64,000 nt of DNA from Pseudomonadota bacterium. Its GTDB lineage: Bacteria; Desulfobacterota; Binatia; Binatales; Binataceae. Shown here one piece after another: positions 1 to 7,646 of this stretch. Made by a program: the position numbers and the translations under genes. The stretch is from the NCBI GenBank assembly GCA_021325025.1, contig JAJPHZ010000013.1, forward strand, positions 1 through 64,000, written 5' to 3'. The notes below the pieces were generated by a model. The model had not been told where the DNA came from. It saw only the letters and a list, made by a program, of their open reading frames with translations, and made no database searches. Each line of letters opens with the position of its first letter. Position 1 is the stretch's first letter.

Positions 1-4
1 ACTT

Positions 5-37
5 TTCGGACAATCGCGCTGTCCGATGCTGTCCGAA
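5..37. repeat. Perfect 8-bp inverted repeat with overlapping direct repeat
   Basis: TTCGGACA (5-12) and TGTCCGAA (30-37) are exact reverse complements, and GCTGTCCGA occurs twice in tandem at 18-26 and 28-36. The element lies about 25 bp beyond the 3' end of tRNA-Ala, a position often used by integrases, but the window begins here so no further element can be seen. Function unknown; it could also be the end of a transcription terminator. Confidence 0.5.
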
Positions 38-60
38 ACCGAAAAAGCGCTTGATTTTAT

Positions 61-137
61 TGGTGGAGCTGAGCGGGATCGAACCGCCGACCTCCTGAAT
101 GCCATTCAGGCGCTCTCCCAAACTGAGCTACAGCCCC
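61..137 (-). tRNA. tRNA-Ala (anticodon GGC)
   Basis: Read on the minus strand, GGGGCTG pairs with CAGCTCC as a 7-bp acceptor stem with one G-U pair, followed by discriminator A and an encoded CCA. The D-arm TAGCTCAG, the anticodon stem CCTGA/TCAGG with loop ATGGCAT, and the T-loop TTCGATC are all present. The anticodon GGC reads GCC/GCU alanine codons. Length is 77 nt including CCA. Confidence 0.95.
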
Positions 138-427
138 ACCGCTGACAGGCAGTTTAGCAAAGCCGATGCGGCGGCGGGAGTCAATCGGGCCTTGGATTCG
201 GACAAAGCCGCGCGCCCGCCGCGGCGCTTGTTGGGCGCCGCGCCGGGCGCGAAGGACCATCCCCTGACCCTTCGCGCCGTCCTTTCCCTGCCCGCAAGAG
301 AACGACCAGGGAGGCAGCAGGCGAGGATCGGCAGGCTCTGCCGCGGGGACGAACTTCGGACGCCCCTCCACTCGTTGCGGCCGACTCTGGTAGGCTGATT
401 GATGAGTCCTCAGGCAGGAGGAAGGCG

Positions 428-817
428 ATGGCTGAGTCGAGCCCGCCCTCGCGAACAATCGCGGTCGCGGACCTTGAATGGCGTCTGGGCCGCTTTGGAT
501 TGTGGACCAAGGAGCTGTGGTCCGACCCCGCCACGCAGCGCAAGGCGGTGCTGACGCGGTTTTGGAACAACGCGCAGCTCCCGATGCATCGGCACGTCGG
601 CGACGAACTGCTCTACGTGATTGAGGGCGCGATCAGCGACGAGGCGGGCGCCATCTATGCGGGTAACGTGGGCTATCGGCCGGCCGGATGCGTCCACAGC
701 GGCGACAGCCGCAACGGCGCCACCGTGCTGGGGATTTTCACCGGCGGCCTGGAGGGCGCCGATCAGATCGGCAACGCCCCGCAAACGCAAATCTTTCGGC
801 TGAGCGACATTCCGTGA
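428..817 (+). CDS. Cupin-domain protein (first of a tandem pair)
   Basis: This is a 129-residue single-domain cupin with no signal peptide. The metal-binding cupin set is visible as H54, H56 and E60 in MHRHVGDE, followed by H90 in GCVHSG. That arrangement (HxHx3E...H) supports a mononuclear metal site, as in small dioxygenases, isomerases or ChrR-like sensors. The start ATG follows a clear AGGAGG-type ribosome site. A second cupin begins 9 nt after the stop, so the two are almost certainly co-transcribed and may form a heteromer. The substrate cannot be told from sequence. Confidence 0.85.
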   Translation: MAESSPPSRTIAVADLEWRLGRFGLWTKELWSDPATQRKAVLTRFWNNAQLPMHRHVGDELLYVIEGAISDEAGAIYAGNVGYRPAGCVHSGDSRNGATVLGIFTGGLEGADQIGNAPQTQIFRLSDIP

Positions 818-826
818 CGCGAGGCG

Positions 827-1099
827 ATGCCCGGAATCCGCGCCAAGCATATCTGGAACGATCCGGCCACCGGCCGCCTGGCGGTGCTGGCGCGCTACGA
901 GCCTGGTGCCACCCTGGCGCGCCATCGCCATACCGGCGACGAGCTGATTTTCGTGATCGAAGGCTCGACCGAGGACGAATACGGCGAGGTGACGGCGGGC
1001 AATCTCAGCTTCCGTCCCAGCGGATGCGTCCACACGGTGACCTCGCGCAACGGCGCCACCTTGTTCAACCTCGTGCGCGGCAGCTCCGAGCCGGTCTGA
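827..1099 (+). CDS. Small cupin-domain protein (second of a tandem pair)
   Basis: A 90-residue cupin related to its upstream neighbour: RHRHTGDE and CVHTVTSRNGAT match HRHVGDE and CVHSGDSRNGAT there. The predicted ligands are H33, H35, E39 and H69. It lacks the N-terminal 40 or so residues of the first copy, so it is close to a minimal beta-barrel. The 9-nt gap and shared motifs indicate tandem duplication and translational coupling. An alpha/beta hydrolase gene converges on it from the other strand 12 nt later. No specific function can be assigned. Confidence 0.82.
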   Translation: MPGIRAKHIWNDPATGRLAVLARYEPGATLARHRHTGDELIFVIEGSTEDEYGEVTAGNLSFRPSGCVHTVTSRNGATLFNLVRGSSEPV

Positions 1100-1111
1100 G
1101 GCGCGCTCGTC

Positions 1112-1897
1112 TTACCGAAGCAGAAAATCCGACAGGACGCGGTTGAACTCGTCGGGGCGCTCAAGGTGCGGGAAATGGCCGCATCGATCGATCACCGCCA
1201 GACGCGCGCCAGCGATTGCGCCGCGATACATCTGCGCGCACTCCAACGGCACGATGCGGTCTTCGCGCCCCCACACGATCAGGGTGGGGACGCGAAGGCG
1301 CCCCAGCAGCAGCGGCAGCATCGGATCGTGCGCGTAGGGCTTCCAGCAGTAACGCGTGGTCGCCTCGCGGTTGGCGGTGTGGCGCGCGCGTTCCTCGGGT
1401 GACTTGCCGGGCATGAACAGCGATTGGTACTCGCGCGCCCGCGCGGCGTCGTGGAAGGAAAGCGCGAGCGTCCCCTCGACGCCATGCAGGAAGATGTCGG
1501 CGATTTCGCCGTGCTGCGGTTTGATTCCCGCCGCGTCGATCAGCACCAGCTTCTCCACCATCTCGGGGCACATCGCCGCCATCTCGGCCGCCAGCCATCC
1601 GCCGACGAAATGTCCAAGCAGGGTTGCCTTGCCGACGCCGAGCTCCTGCAGGATCCACGGATAAAAACGCGCCAGGTCGATGAAGCTTTCCAGGCAGGGG
1701 GGCCGCTCCGAGCCGTCGTAGCCCGGATGGGTGGGAGCATAGACGGTGAAATGGGCGGCCAGCCGCTGATGTAACGGCAGCCATCCCAGGTTGCCTTCGC
1801 TACTGTGCAGCGCGACCAGCGGCCGGCCGCGTCCGCCTCTGAGAACTTCGATTTTCGCGCCGCCTGCGCTGACAAACATTCGTTCGTGATCGGCCAT
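1112..1897 (-). CDS. Alpha/beta-hydrolase fold protein lacking the nucleophile Ser
   Basis: A 261-residue alpha/beta hydrolase without a signal peptide, so probably cytosolic. The expected nucleophile elbow G-x-S-x-G reads GHFVGG, with Phe97 (codon TTC) where Ser (TCC) would be expected. The acid Asp213 (WGREDRIVP) and the base His241 (CGHFPH) are both kept, and the strand before the elbow (ATLLG) is normal. It is therefore either a non-hydrolytic family member, an inactive paralogue or a recent point mutation. The family normally includes esterases, C-C bond hydrolases and dehalogenases. It converges on the tandem cupins. Confidence 0.85.
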   Translation of the reverse strand: MADHERMFVSAGGAKIEVLRGGRGRPLVALHSSEGNLGWLPLHQRLAAHFTVYAPTHPGYDGSERPPCLESFIDLARFYPWILQELGVGKATLLGHFVGGWLAAEMAAMCPEMVEKLVLIDAAGIKPQHGEIADIFLHGVEGTLALSFHDAARAREYQSLFMPGKSPEERARHTANREATTRYCWKPYAHDPMLPLLLGRLRVPTLIVWGREDRIVPLECAQMYRGAIAGARLAVIDRCGHFPHLERPDEFNRVLSDFLLR

Positions 1898-2008
1898 TAG
1901 TGCGATGCCTCCAGCGGGCTGCGGAGAAAAAGCATTTTCCGCAACCCGCTTTCTTCACTCTAATTTCTTCCGAACGGAGAAAGGTTAAGGAAAGCAGCCA
2001 TCTTTCTG

Positions 2009-3223
2009 TTAGGGCGCGGTTTCAAACGGCCCCGGCAGCTCCAACTCCCTGGCAATTTCGCGTACCGCGGGTAGGACTTCCTCTTTCATCAGCCTAAGGC
2101 AGCGCATCGAATCTTCATGGCTGATGGTGCCGTCGTTGCTCCATACGCCGAGGATTCCGGGCCGCAACAACTCCAGTCCCTGGCGGATTTTTTTGATCAC
2201 GGTTCTGGGGCTGCCGACCACCACCCGGTTGGTGGCGGTCACCTGCTCCCAGTTCGCGGCGTCCACGCCGCCGTACAGCGGGTCGTGGCGCAGCGGCTTT
2301 TTGTACAGTTCCTGCACTTGCGGGGAAAGCTGGCCGCGCAGGTTGTAACCGGGCGGGGCCATGAAATCCACCGGCAGCGGCACGCGACCGATGCCGGCGT
2401 TGCCGATCAGAAATCCCTTGCCGACCGCCGAGGCTTTCTCGTCGGTGTCCTGCACGTGGATGCGCCACAGGTAGCCAAAGTGCTGGGGACCGGCCTGGTA
2501 GCCCATCTGGCGCGCGACGTGGCCGTATATCGACATCATCTGCACGGTCGATTCCACGTCGGTCTCCAAATAGATGTAGGGGTAGCGATGCTGGGCGGAC
2601 CACACCAGCGTTTCGGGACTGCCGACGCCGGGGATCCACACTGGGGGATGCGGCTTTTGCAGCGGCAATTGGAAGGGATTGACGACACGGAAATGGTAAT
2701 GCTTGCCCTCCCATCGAAACGGACCGGGCGTCGTCCACGCCTTGATTACCAGGTCGTGCGCTTCCTCGAAGCGCTCGCGGTTGTGGATCGGATTGGTGTT
2801 GGTGGCCCAGCTTTCGATGCCGGTGCCGCGCACGAAGCCCGATACCAGCCGCCCGTGCGACATCATGTCGATCTCCGCCAGCTCCTCGGCCAGCCGCACC
2901 GGATTGTCGAAGATCGGCAGGGGATTTCCCAGCAGCACGATGCGCGGCTTGCGCGTGATGCGCGCCAGCACCGCCGCCTCCAGGTTCATCGTCGCACCCA
3001 TACAGGTGGGCGTATTATGATGCTCGTTGAGCATGATGCCGTCGAAGCCGGCTTCCTCGGCGTATTGATTCTCCTCGAACGCCTCGTCGTAAACGCGCGC
3101 CCCGATCTCGGGATTGAAATTGGCGTTGGAAAAGGTAAGACGCACGGCGCTGCGGAAGCTGCTTCTGACCTGCTCCTCGGTGTAGGCCACGTAGGGCCGT
3201 TCCGTGAAGCGCATTATGAACAT
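2009..3223 (-). CDS. LLM-class flavin-dependent oxidoreductase (luciferase-like monooxygenase)
   Basis: 404 residues with the bacterial-luciferase TIM-barrel pattern: an N-terminal barrel strand followed by AEEAGFDGIMLNEHH near residue 60, then PVRLAEELAEIDMMSHGR and HPPVWIPGVGSPET. It should bind FMN or F420 in the cytosol and carry out a monooxygenase or dehydrogenase step on a hydrophobic carbonyl or alkane-like substrate. The start ATG is preceded by a full AGGAGGTGATA ribosome site. It stands alone between the hydrolase and the crotonase genes, both on the same strand. Cofactor choice is not decidable by eye. Confidence 0.85.
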   Translation of the reverse strand: MFIMRFTERPYVAYTEEQVRSSFRSAVRLTFSNANFNPEIGARVYDEAFEENQYAEEAGFDGIMLNEHHNTPTCMGATMNLEAAVLARITRKPRIVLLGNPLPIFDNPVRLAEELAEIDMMSHGRLVSGFVRGTGIESWATNTNPIHNRERFEEAHDLVIKAWTTPGPFRWEGKHYHFRVVNPFQLPLQKPHPPVWIPGVGSPETLVWSAQHRYPYIYLETDVESTVQMMSIYGHVARQMGYQAGPQHFGYLWRIHVQDTDEKASAVGKGFLIGNAGIGRVPLPVDFMAPPGYNLRGQLSPQVQELYKKPLRHDPLYGGVDAANWEQVTATNRVVVGSPRTVIKKIRQGLELLRPGILGVWSNDGTISHEDSMRCLRLMKEEVLPAVREIARELELPGPFETAP

Positions 3224-3401
3224 CGCGGTATCACCTCCTGGCGCCGACTGCCGCCTGCGATTGCGGATTCAACATAAGGCGCGAAGGCCGCGCCACGCAA
3301 ACGTATTACCGCCAGCTCCAACGATTCGACGAAGGACCAGGCTGTGCAGAGGCGGTTACTCGAAGGACCCGGCTGCTCCCGGTGCTGGAAGTCCGACGCA
3401 T

Positions 3402-4190
3402 TCAGCGGCCGGAGAATTTGGGGCGTCGCTTTTCGCCGAAGGCGCGCACGCCCTCGCGGTAGTCCTCGCTGTTGAAGCAGCGCGCGACCATCTCCTCGAG
3501 CATCGTGCGGTCGCGATCTTCGGGGTCCTTGAGCGCCTCGCGGATGGCGGCTTTGGCGGCGGCCATCGTCAGCGGCGCGTTGCGCGCCATCGCGGCCGCA
3601 TAATCGCGCACCGCGCTCTCGAGCCCGGACGCGTCAACCAGCTTGTGAATCAGGCCCATCGCCAGCGCTTCCTCGGCGTCGAACAGGCGGGCGGAAAGCA
3701 GGATTTCGCGCGCGTGGGCGGGACCGGCGATATCGACCAGCGCCTTGACACCGTCAAGCGGATAGGCCAGACCCAGACGCGCGGCGGGAATCCCGAAGCG
3801 CGTACCGCGCGCGGCAATGCGGATGTCGCACGACAGCGCGACCTGAACGCCGCCGCCGATGCAGATTCCGGCGATCATCGCGATGATGGGCTTGGGCGAA
3901 TTGACCAGCGCCGCGATCGCGCGGTTGGGCCAGTCGCGGTATTGCCGGGCCTTTTCGGCGTTGGAGCGCAGTTCGCCGAATTCCGAGATGTCGGCGCCCG
4001 AGATAAAGGCCTCCTCGTTGACGCCGCGCATGATAATCACCCGCACTTCGGACTGGGCTTCAAGCGCCGCGACGCCCTCGGCGATCGCACGCCAGGTCGC
4101 AAGGTTGAGCGCGTTGCGCAGCTGCGGCCGGTTGAGTACCAGCCAACCCAACGGCGGTTCGCTGCGGATTAAAACACTCTGCTGCTCCAT
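3402..4190 (-). CDS. Crotonase-superfamily (enoyl-CoA hydratase/isomerase-like) protein
   Basis: 262 residues with the crotonase fold: oxyanion-hole segments EAFISGADISEF (about 60-71) and GICIGGGVQVALSCDIRIA (108-126), and the C-terminal REGVRAFGEKRRPKF. The two Glu residues used by classical enoyl-CoA hydratase (GGGxE and QPE) are replaced by Gln116 and Ala136, spaced exactly 20 residues apart as in the family. Ordinary hydratase activity is therefore unlikely; isomerase, thioesterase or decarboxylase chemistry is possible. The 506-aa track ORF is an artefact: the ATG at 4190 has GGAAAG upstream, and the extension overlaps an opposite-strand gene. Confidence 0.85.
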   Translation of the reverse strand: MEQQSVLIRSEPPLGWLVLNRPQLRNALNLATWRAIAEGVAALEAQSEVRVIIMRGVNEEAFISGADISEFGELRSNAEKARQYRDWPNRAIAALVNSPKPIIAMIAGICIGGGVQVALSCDIRIAARGTRFGIPAARLGLAYPLDGVKALVDIAGPAHAREILLSARLFDAEEALAMGLIHKLVDASGLESAVRDYAAAMARNAPLTMAAAKAAIREALKDPEDRDRTMLEEMVARCFNSEDYREGVRAFGEKRRPKFSGR

Positions 4191-4256
4191 CGCGTGGCTT
4201 TCCTTTCGTGCGGTCATTTTTATCACGCGTGGATTGCGCCATGATATTAGCCGCTT

Positions 4257-4946
4257 GTGCTCCTGATCACGATAAAGCGCAAGCCCGAGGGCAGGCCAAA
4301 GGTGAGGCGAGTGCGGTGGATTGCCGTGCTGTGGCTGACGGCGGCGCTGGCCGGATGCCATTACAGCGTGGTCAAAAGAATGGACTTGTGGCGCAAGAAG
4401 CTGCGGCTTCGCACCCCGGCCGAATACCGGCCCATTACCGTCGCCGAGATGATCGCGTTGCGGCCCGGATGCCCCTTCAAGGAAAGCGACGTGCCCGAAA
4501 TCGACCGCCTGGAGCGGCGCGCGGTGGCGATGGAGGGCTATCTGGTCCGCATCGAGCAGCTGGCCGACGGCAAGACCTATGCGCACCTGATCCGCCGCGG
4601 CGACATCCACCTTGAGATCGCCGCAGCGCCCGAATTCAATCCGCTGGAGACCGCCGCGCAGCGCGTCATCTGCGAGGTCACGGTTCCCTTTCAATGGCGG
4701 CGCGAGCGATGGAACCTGGAGGGGCTGGCGCCGCTGGCCGACCTGGTCAGCGACGATCTGATCGGCCATTCCTATCCGGGCGGCACACCGGGCGGCGCGC
4801 GGGTGCGGATTTCGGGCTACCTGCTGGAGGACTTCGTGCACTGCGCGGCAGTGGGCCAAAGCCGCGCCACCGCCTGGGAGATCCATCCGGTGACCCGCAT
4901 CGAGGTGTGGGAAGAGGAGCACGAGCGCTTCGAGCCGCTGCCGTGA
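4257..4946 (+). CDS. Putative outer-membrane lipoprotein with OB-fold-like domain
   Basis: 229 residues from a GTG start; a shorter GTG start at VRRVRW, just before the hydrophobic stretch, is also possible. A basic n-region, the hydrophobic stretch WIAVLWLTAALAG and a lipobox LAGC predict a lipoprotein. The mature part has two strand-rich repeats (AMEGYLVRIEQL and RVRISGYLLEDF) and ends with TAWEIHPVTRIEVWE. The WEIHPV motif recurs in small periplasmic proteins of uncharacterised, OB-fold-like type. It is divergent from the crotonase gene and convergent (1 nt gap) with the antiporter. Function unknown. Confidence 0.75.
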   Translation: MLLITIKRKPEGRPKVRRVRWIAVLWLTAALAGCHYSVVKRMDLWRKKLRLRTPAEYRPITVAEMIALRPGCPFKESDVPEIDRLERRAVAMEGYLVRIEQLADGKTYAHLIRRGDIHLEIAAAPEFNPLETAAQRVICEVTVPFQWRRERWNLEGLAPLADLVSDDLIGHSYPGGTPGGARVRISGYLLEDFVHCAAVGQSRATAWEIHPVTRIEVWEEEHERFEPLP

Positions 4947-4947
4947 T

Positions 4948-7455
4948 TTATTCGGCGCGGGCGCTTTCGGCCTGGCGGTTTTCCAGCCATCGGGCGCCGG
5001 CCACGCTGTCGATGCGCTCCTTGATTTTAGGATGGCTTCGGAGCAGGTACTGCAGGTCGCGGTCGGCCAGCACCAGCAACTGGCAGTAGGATAGCGAAAC
5101 GACGTCGGCCTGGCGCGGCTGGCCGCTGAGCAGCGCCATCTCGCCGAAGAAATCGCCGCGTCCCAGTCTGACCTTGCGCCCCACGGCGTCCACCTCGACC
5201 GCGCCCGAGGAGATGAAATACATCGCGTCGCCGCGGTCGCCGCGGCGGATCAGGCGCTCGCCGGGCAGCGCGAAGCGCGGCCGCAGCAGGCGCGCCACGC
5301 GATCCAGTTGAGTCTGGGTCAGATTGGCAAACATCGGCACCTGGGCGATCAGGGCGCGTGCTTCCAGGCCAAGGTCCAGGCGCGGCCGTTCATCGACCGC
5401 GGCGCGTGCCGACTGTACTTCGCGCCGCAGCACGCCGTACAGTTCGGGCCCGATCAGGCCGGCGTCGAACATCGCACGGTATTCCTGGTCCTCGCGGCGC
5501 AGCGCGATTTTGTTGAGCAGCCGCCGCTCCAGCAGCGCGGCATAGTCGGGATACTGCGTGCGCAGCGCCTCCAGTGCCGTGCGCGTCATCTCGCGGCGCT
5601 GATGCAGTATGTGATGGAGCTGCGGGGTGACGCGTTCACCCACCAGCGGCGCCAGCTTGCCATCGATAAACGGTTCCAATTCCTCCAGCACGATGCGTTC
5701 GACCAGCAGGGATTCGAACCGGTTGGCCAGCGCGTCCACCAGCGGCGCGTCGATGCCGAGGCGGCGATGCAGGAAATGCACGAGCCGGAAGCGCAGCGAA
5801 AAACCCGCCAGACGCTGCGCCGTGCGCAGGTATTCCGCCTGGCCCGCGCGCGCCCGATCGATCAGGCGCCCGGCATCCGCCAGCAGTTGCTTGACCAGGT
5901 TGCTCGACACGGTGCGCTGCTCGAAATGGCGCAGCACCAGTTCGCGCTCGCGGCTGGCCATCGCCACCAGTCCCAACACCATGCGATAGCTTTCCGCAAT
6001 CGCCATCGGCTCCAGCATCGCGGCGCTCAGCCCTGCGGTCGGCGCCGGATGCGCATAGCCGTGGACCACATCGGCCACCAGTTCGGCGGGGAACTTGTAG
6101 CTGGCGCCGGCGGTCTTGACTGCCTCGGCCACGCGTGCGCGCGACAGCGCCAGGACCTGGTAGCGCAGCGAGGAATCCAGCGCGGAGAGCCGGTCCAGTC
6201 CCAGCAGGCGAATCAGCAGGCGCAGCGTGGTGCCGTTGACCAGCAGCGTGAACAGCACGAAGCCGGTGGCCAGCACCGCGATGAAGCGCTTAACGTCGGC
6301 ATTTATCGCGGCGTCTTCGGTGACCGCCAACGCCAGCGCCAGGGTGACGGCGCCGCGCAGCGCGCCCCACAGGATAACCGTTTTGTAGCGATTGTTGACC
6401 GCCTGACTCAGACGGGTCGCACTCAGGGCGGGCAGCAGCCCGAACAGCACGATGGCGCGTGCGGCGGTGGCCGCCGCCACCAGCACGCCCAGCGCCAGCA
6501 CATCGTGCCAGCTCACCGCCACCAGCATCCGCGGCACCAGCAGTGCGGCCAGGATGAAGATCAGCGAACTGGCCCAGAACGCAAGCTGCTCCCACAGGTC
6601 CTGAAGCAGGCGCCAGTCGAGCGGTGAAATGCGCGGTTCGCCGATCGCACTGATGGTCAGCCCGGAAGTGACTGCGGCGACCACGCCCGAAACGCCCAGG
6701 TAGCGCTGGCTGGCGATAAACACCAGATAGGGCAGCGCCAGCGTCGTGGTCACCTGCGCCAGTCGCAGATCGTGCATCCACGGCAGCAGCGCCACTGCGA
6801 GCCGGGCGCCGGCGTAGCCGGCCGCAATGCCGCCCGCGAAGTTGCGCATGAAGGTGAGCGACGCTTCTCCGGCATGGGCGGCGTGATGGTTGACGAGGAT
6901 GTCCAGCAGCAGCGAGAACAGCGTGATGGCTGCGGCGTCGTTGAGCAGGCTTTCGCCTTCGACCAGCCGGCTCAGGCGCGAGGGCGCGCCGACATCGCGA
7001 AAGATGCCGATCACCGCCACCGGGTCGGTGGTGGCGACGATCGACCCCAGCATCAGGCAGGCGATAATCGACACTCCGGCGATCGGCTGCAGCGCAAAGC
7101 CGATCACGAAAGTTGCGACCAGCACCGCCACCACCGCGAGCAGCAGAATCGGGGCGGCGTCCTCGACGATTTGGCGCACCTCGATGGTAAGCGCGCTCTG
7201 AAACAGCAGCAGGGGCAGGAAAATGTAGATGAAGGCGTCGGAATGGATTGGCAGATCGACGATGACGCGCGCGATCGGGTCAAAGGCGTTGCTGACGCCG
7301 CTGTGCAGAACGAAAACCGACGCCAGGCCCATCCCAACCCCGACCACCGCGAGCAGCACCGAGGGCGACAGGCCCAGCCGAATCGCGAGCGGCTGCACCA
7401 GGCTGATCACGACCAGCAGAGCGGCAATCAGAAGCAGAATAATCTGCAGCTCCAT
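4948..7455 (-). CDS. CPA1-type Na+/H+ antiporter with C-terminal cyclic-nucleotide-binding domain
   Basis: 835 residues from ATG 7455 (a TTG at 7476 is the alternative). The first 420 or so residues form about 12 hydrophobic segments with Na+/H+ exchanger motifs, including LMLGSIVATTDPVAVIGIF and EGESLLNDAAAITLF, which contain the transport-associated acidic residues. A long alpha-helical region follows. The final 120 residues form a cNMP-binding fold with the phosphate cassette FGEMALLSGQPRQADV. It should exchange Na+ or K+ for H+ across the inner membrane, gated by a nucleotide. No cyclase lies nearby. Confidence 0.9.
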   Translation of the reverse strand: MELQIILLLIAALLVVISLVQPLAIRLGLSPSVLLAVVGVGMGLASVFVLHSGVSNAFDPIARVIVDLPIHSDAFIYIFLPLLLFQSALTIEVRQIVEDAAPILLLAVVAVLVATFVIGFALQPIAGVSIIACLMLGSIVATTDPVAVIGIFRDVGAPSRLSRLVEGESLLNDAAAITLFSLLLDILVNHHAAHAGEASLTFMRNFAGGIAAGYAGARLAVALLPWMHDLRLAQVTTTLALPYLVFIASQRYLGVSGVVAAVTSGLTISAIGEPRISPLDWRLLQDLWEQLAFWASSLIFILAALLVPRMLVAVSWHDVLALGVLVAAATAARAIVLFGLLPALSATRLSQAVNNRYKTVILWGALRGAVTLALALAVTEDAAINADVKRFIAVLATGFVLFTLLVNGTTLRLLIRLLGLDRLSALDSSLRYQVLALSRARVAEAVKTAGASYKFPAELVADVVHGYAHPAPTAGLSAAMLEPMAIAESYRMVLGLVAMASRERELVLRHFEQRTVSSNLVKQLLADAGRLIDRARAGQAEYLRTAQRLAGFSLRFRLVHFLHRRLGIDAPLVDALANRFESLLVERIVLEELEPFIDGKLAPLVGERVTPQLHHILHQRREMTRTALEALRTQYPDYAALLERRLLNKIALRREDQEYRAMFDAGLIGPELYGVLRREVQSARAAVDERPRLDLGLEARALIAQVPMFANLTQTQLDRVARLLRPRFALPGERLIRRGDRGDAMYFISSGAVEVDAVGRKVRLGRGDFFGEMALLSGQPRQADVVSLSYCQLLVLADRDLQYLLRSHPKIKERIDSVAGARWLENRQAESARAE

Positions 7456-7646
7456 TTCTCCAATCGCTCGCGCCAAAAGCTGGCTTAAATTTATACCGAA
7501 TTTGACGCGAAACTTAACCGCGCTCGACTTTTTTCAACACCGCTATCAAAACCGCTGCCGGCGCTTGCACGCGAGCGGCCGGTGGCAATCCGTTGAAGGG
7601 GCCGATACGGTTTGGATAACTTGAGCAGGCCGCGCGACGAGGCAGC

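Noticed and set aside
2117-3277. 386-aa plus-strand ORF opposite the LLM gene
   Set aside because: Shadow of a well-supported gene; no ribosome site or domain.
4191-4922. N-terminal extension of the crotonase ORF to 506 aa
   Set aside because: The extension is antisense to the lipoprotein gene, and the ATG at 4190 has a ribosome site right before the family-typical N-terminus.
5308-6627. 439-aa plus-strand ORF inside the antiporter gene
   Set aside because: Antisense to a clear Na+/H+ antiporter; low-complexity Gln/Arg/His composition and no motif.
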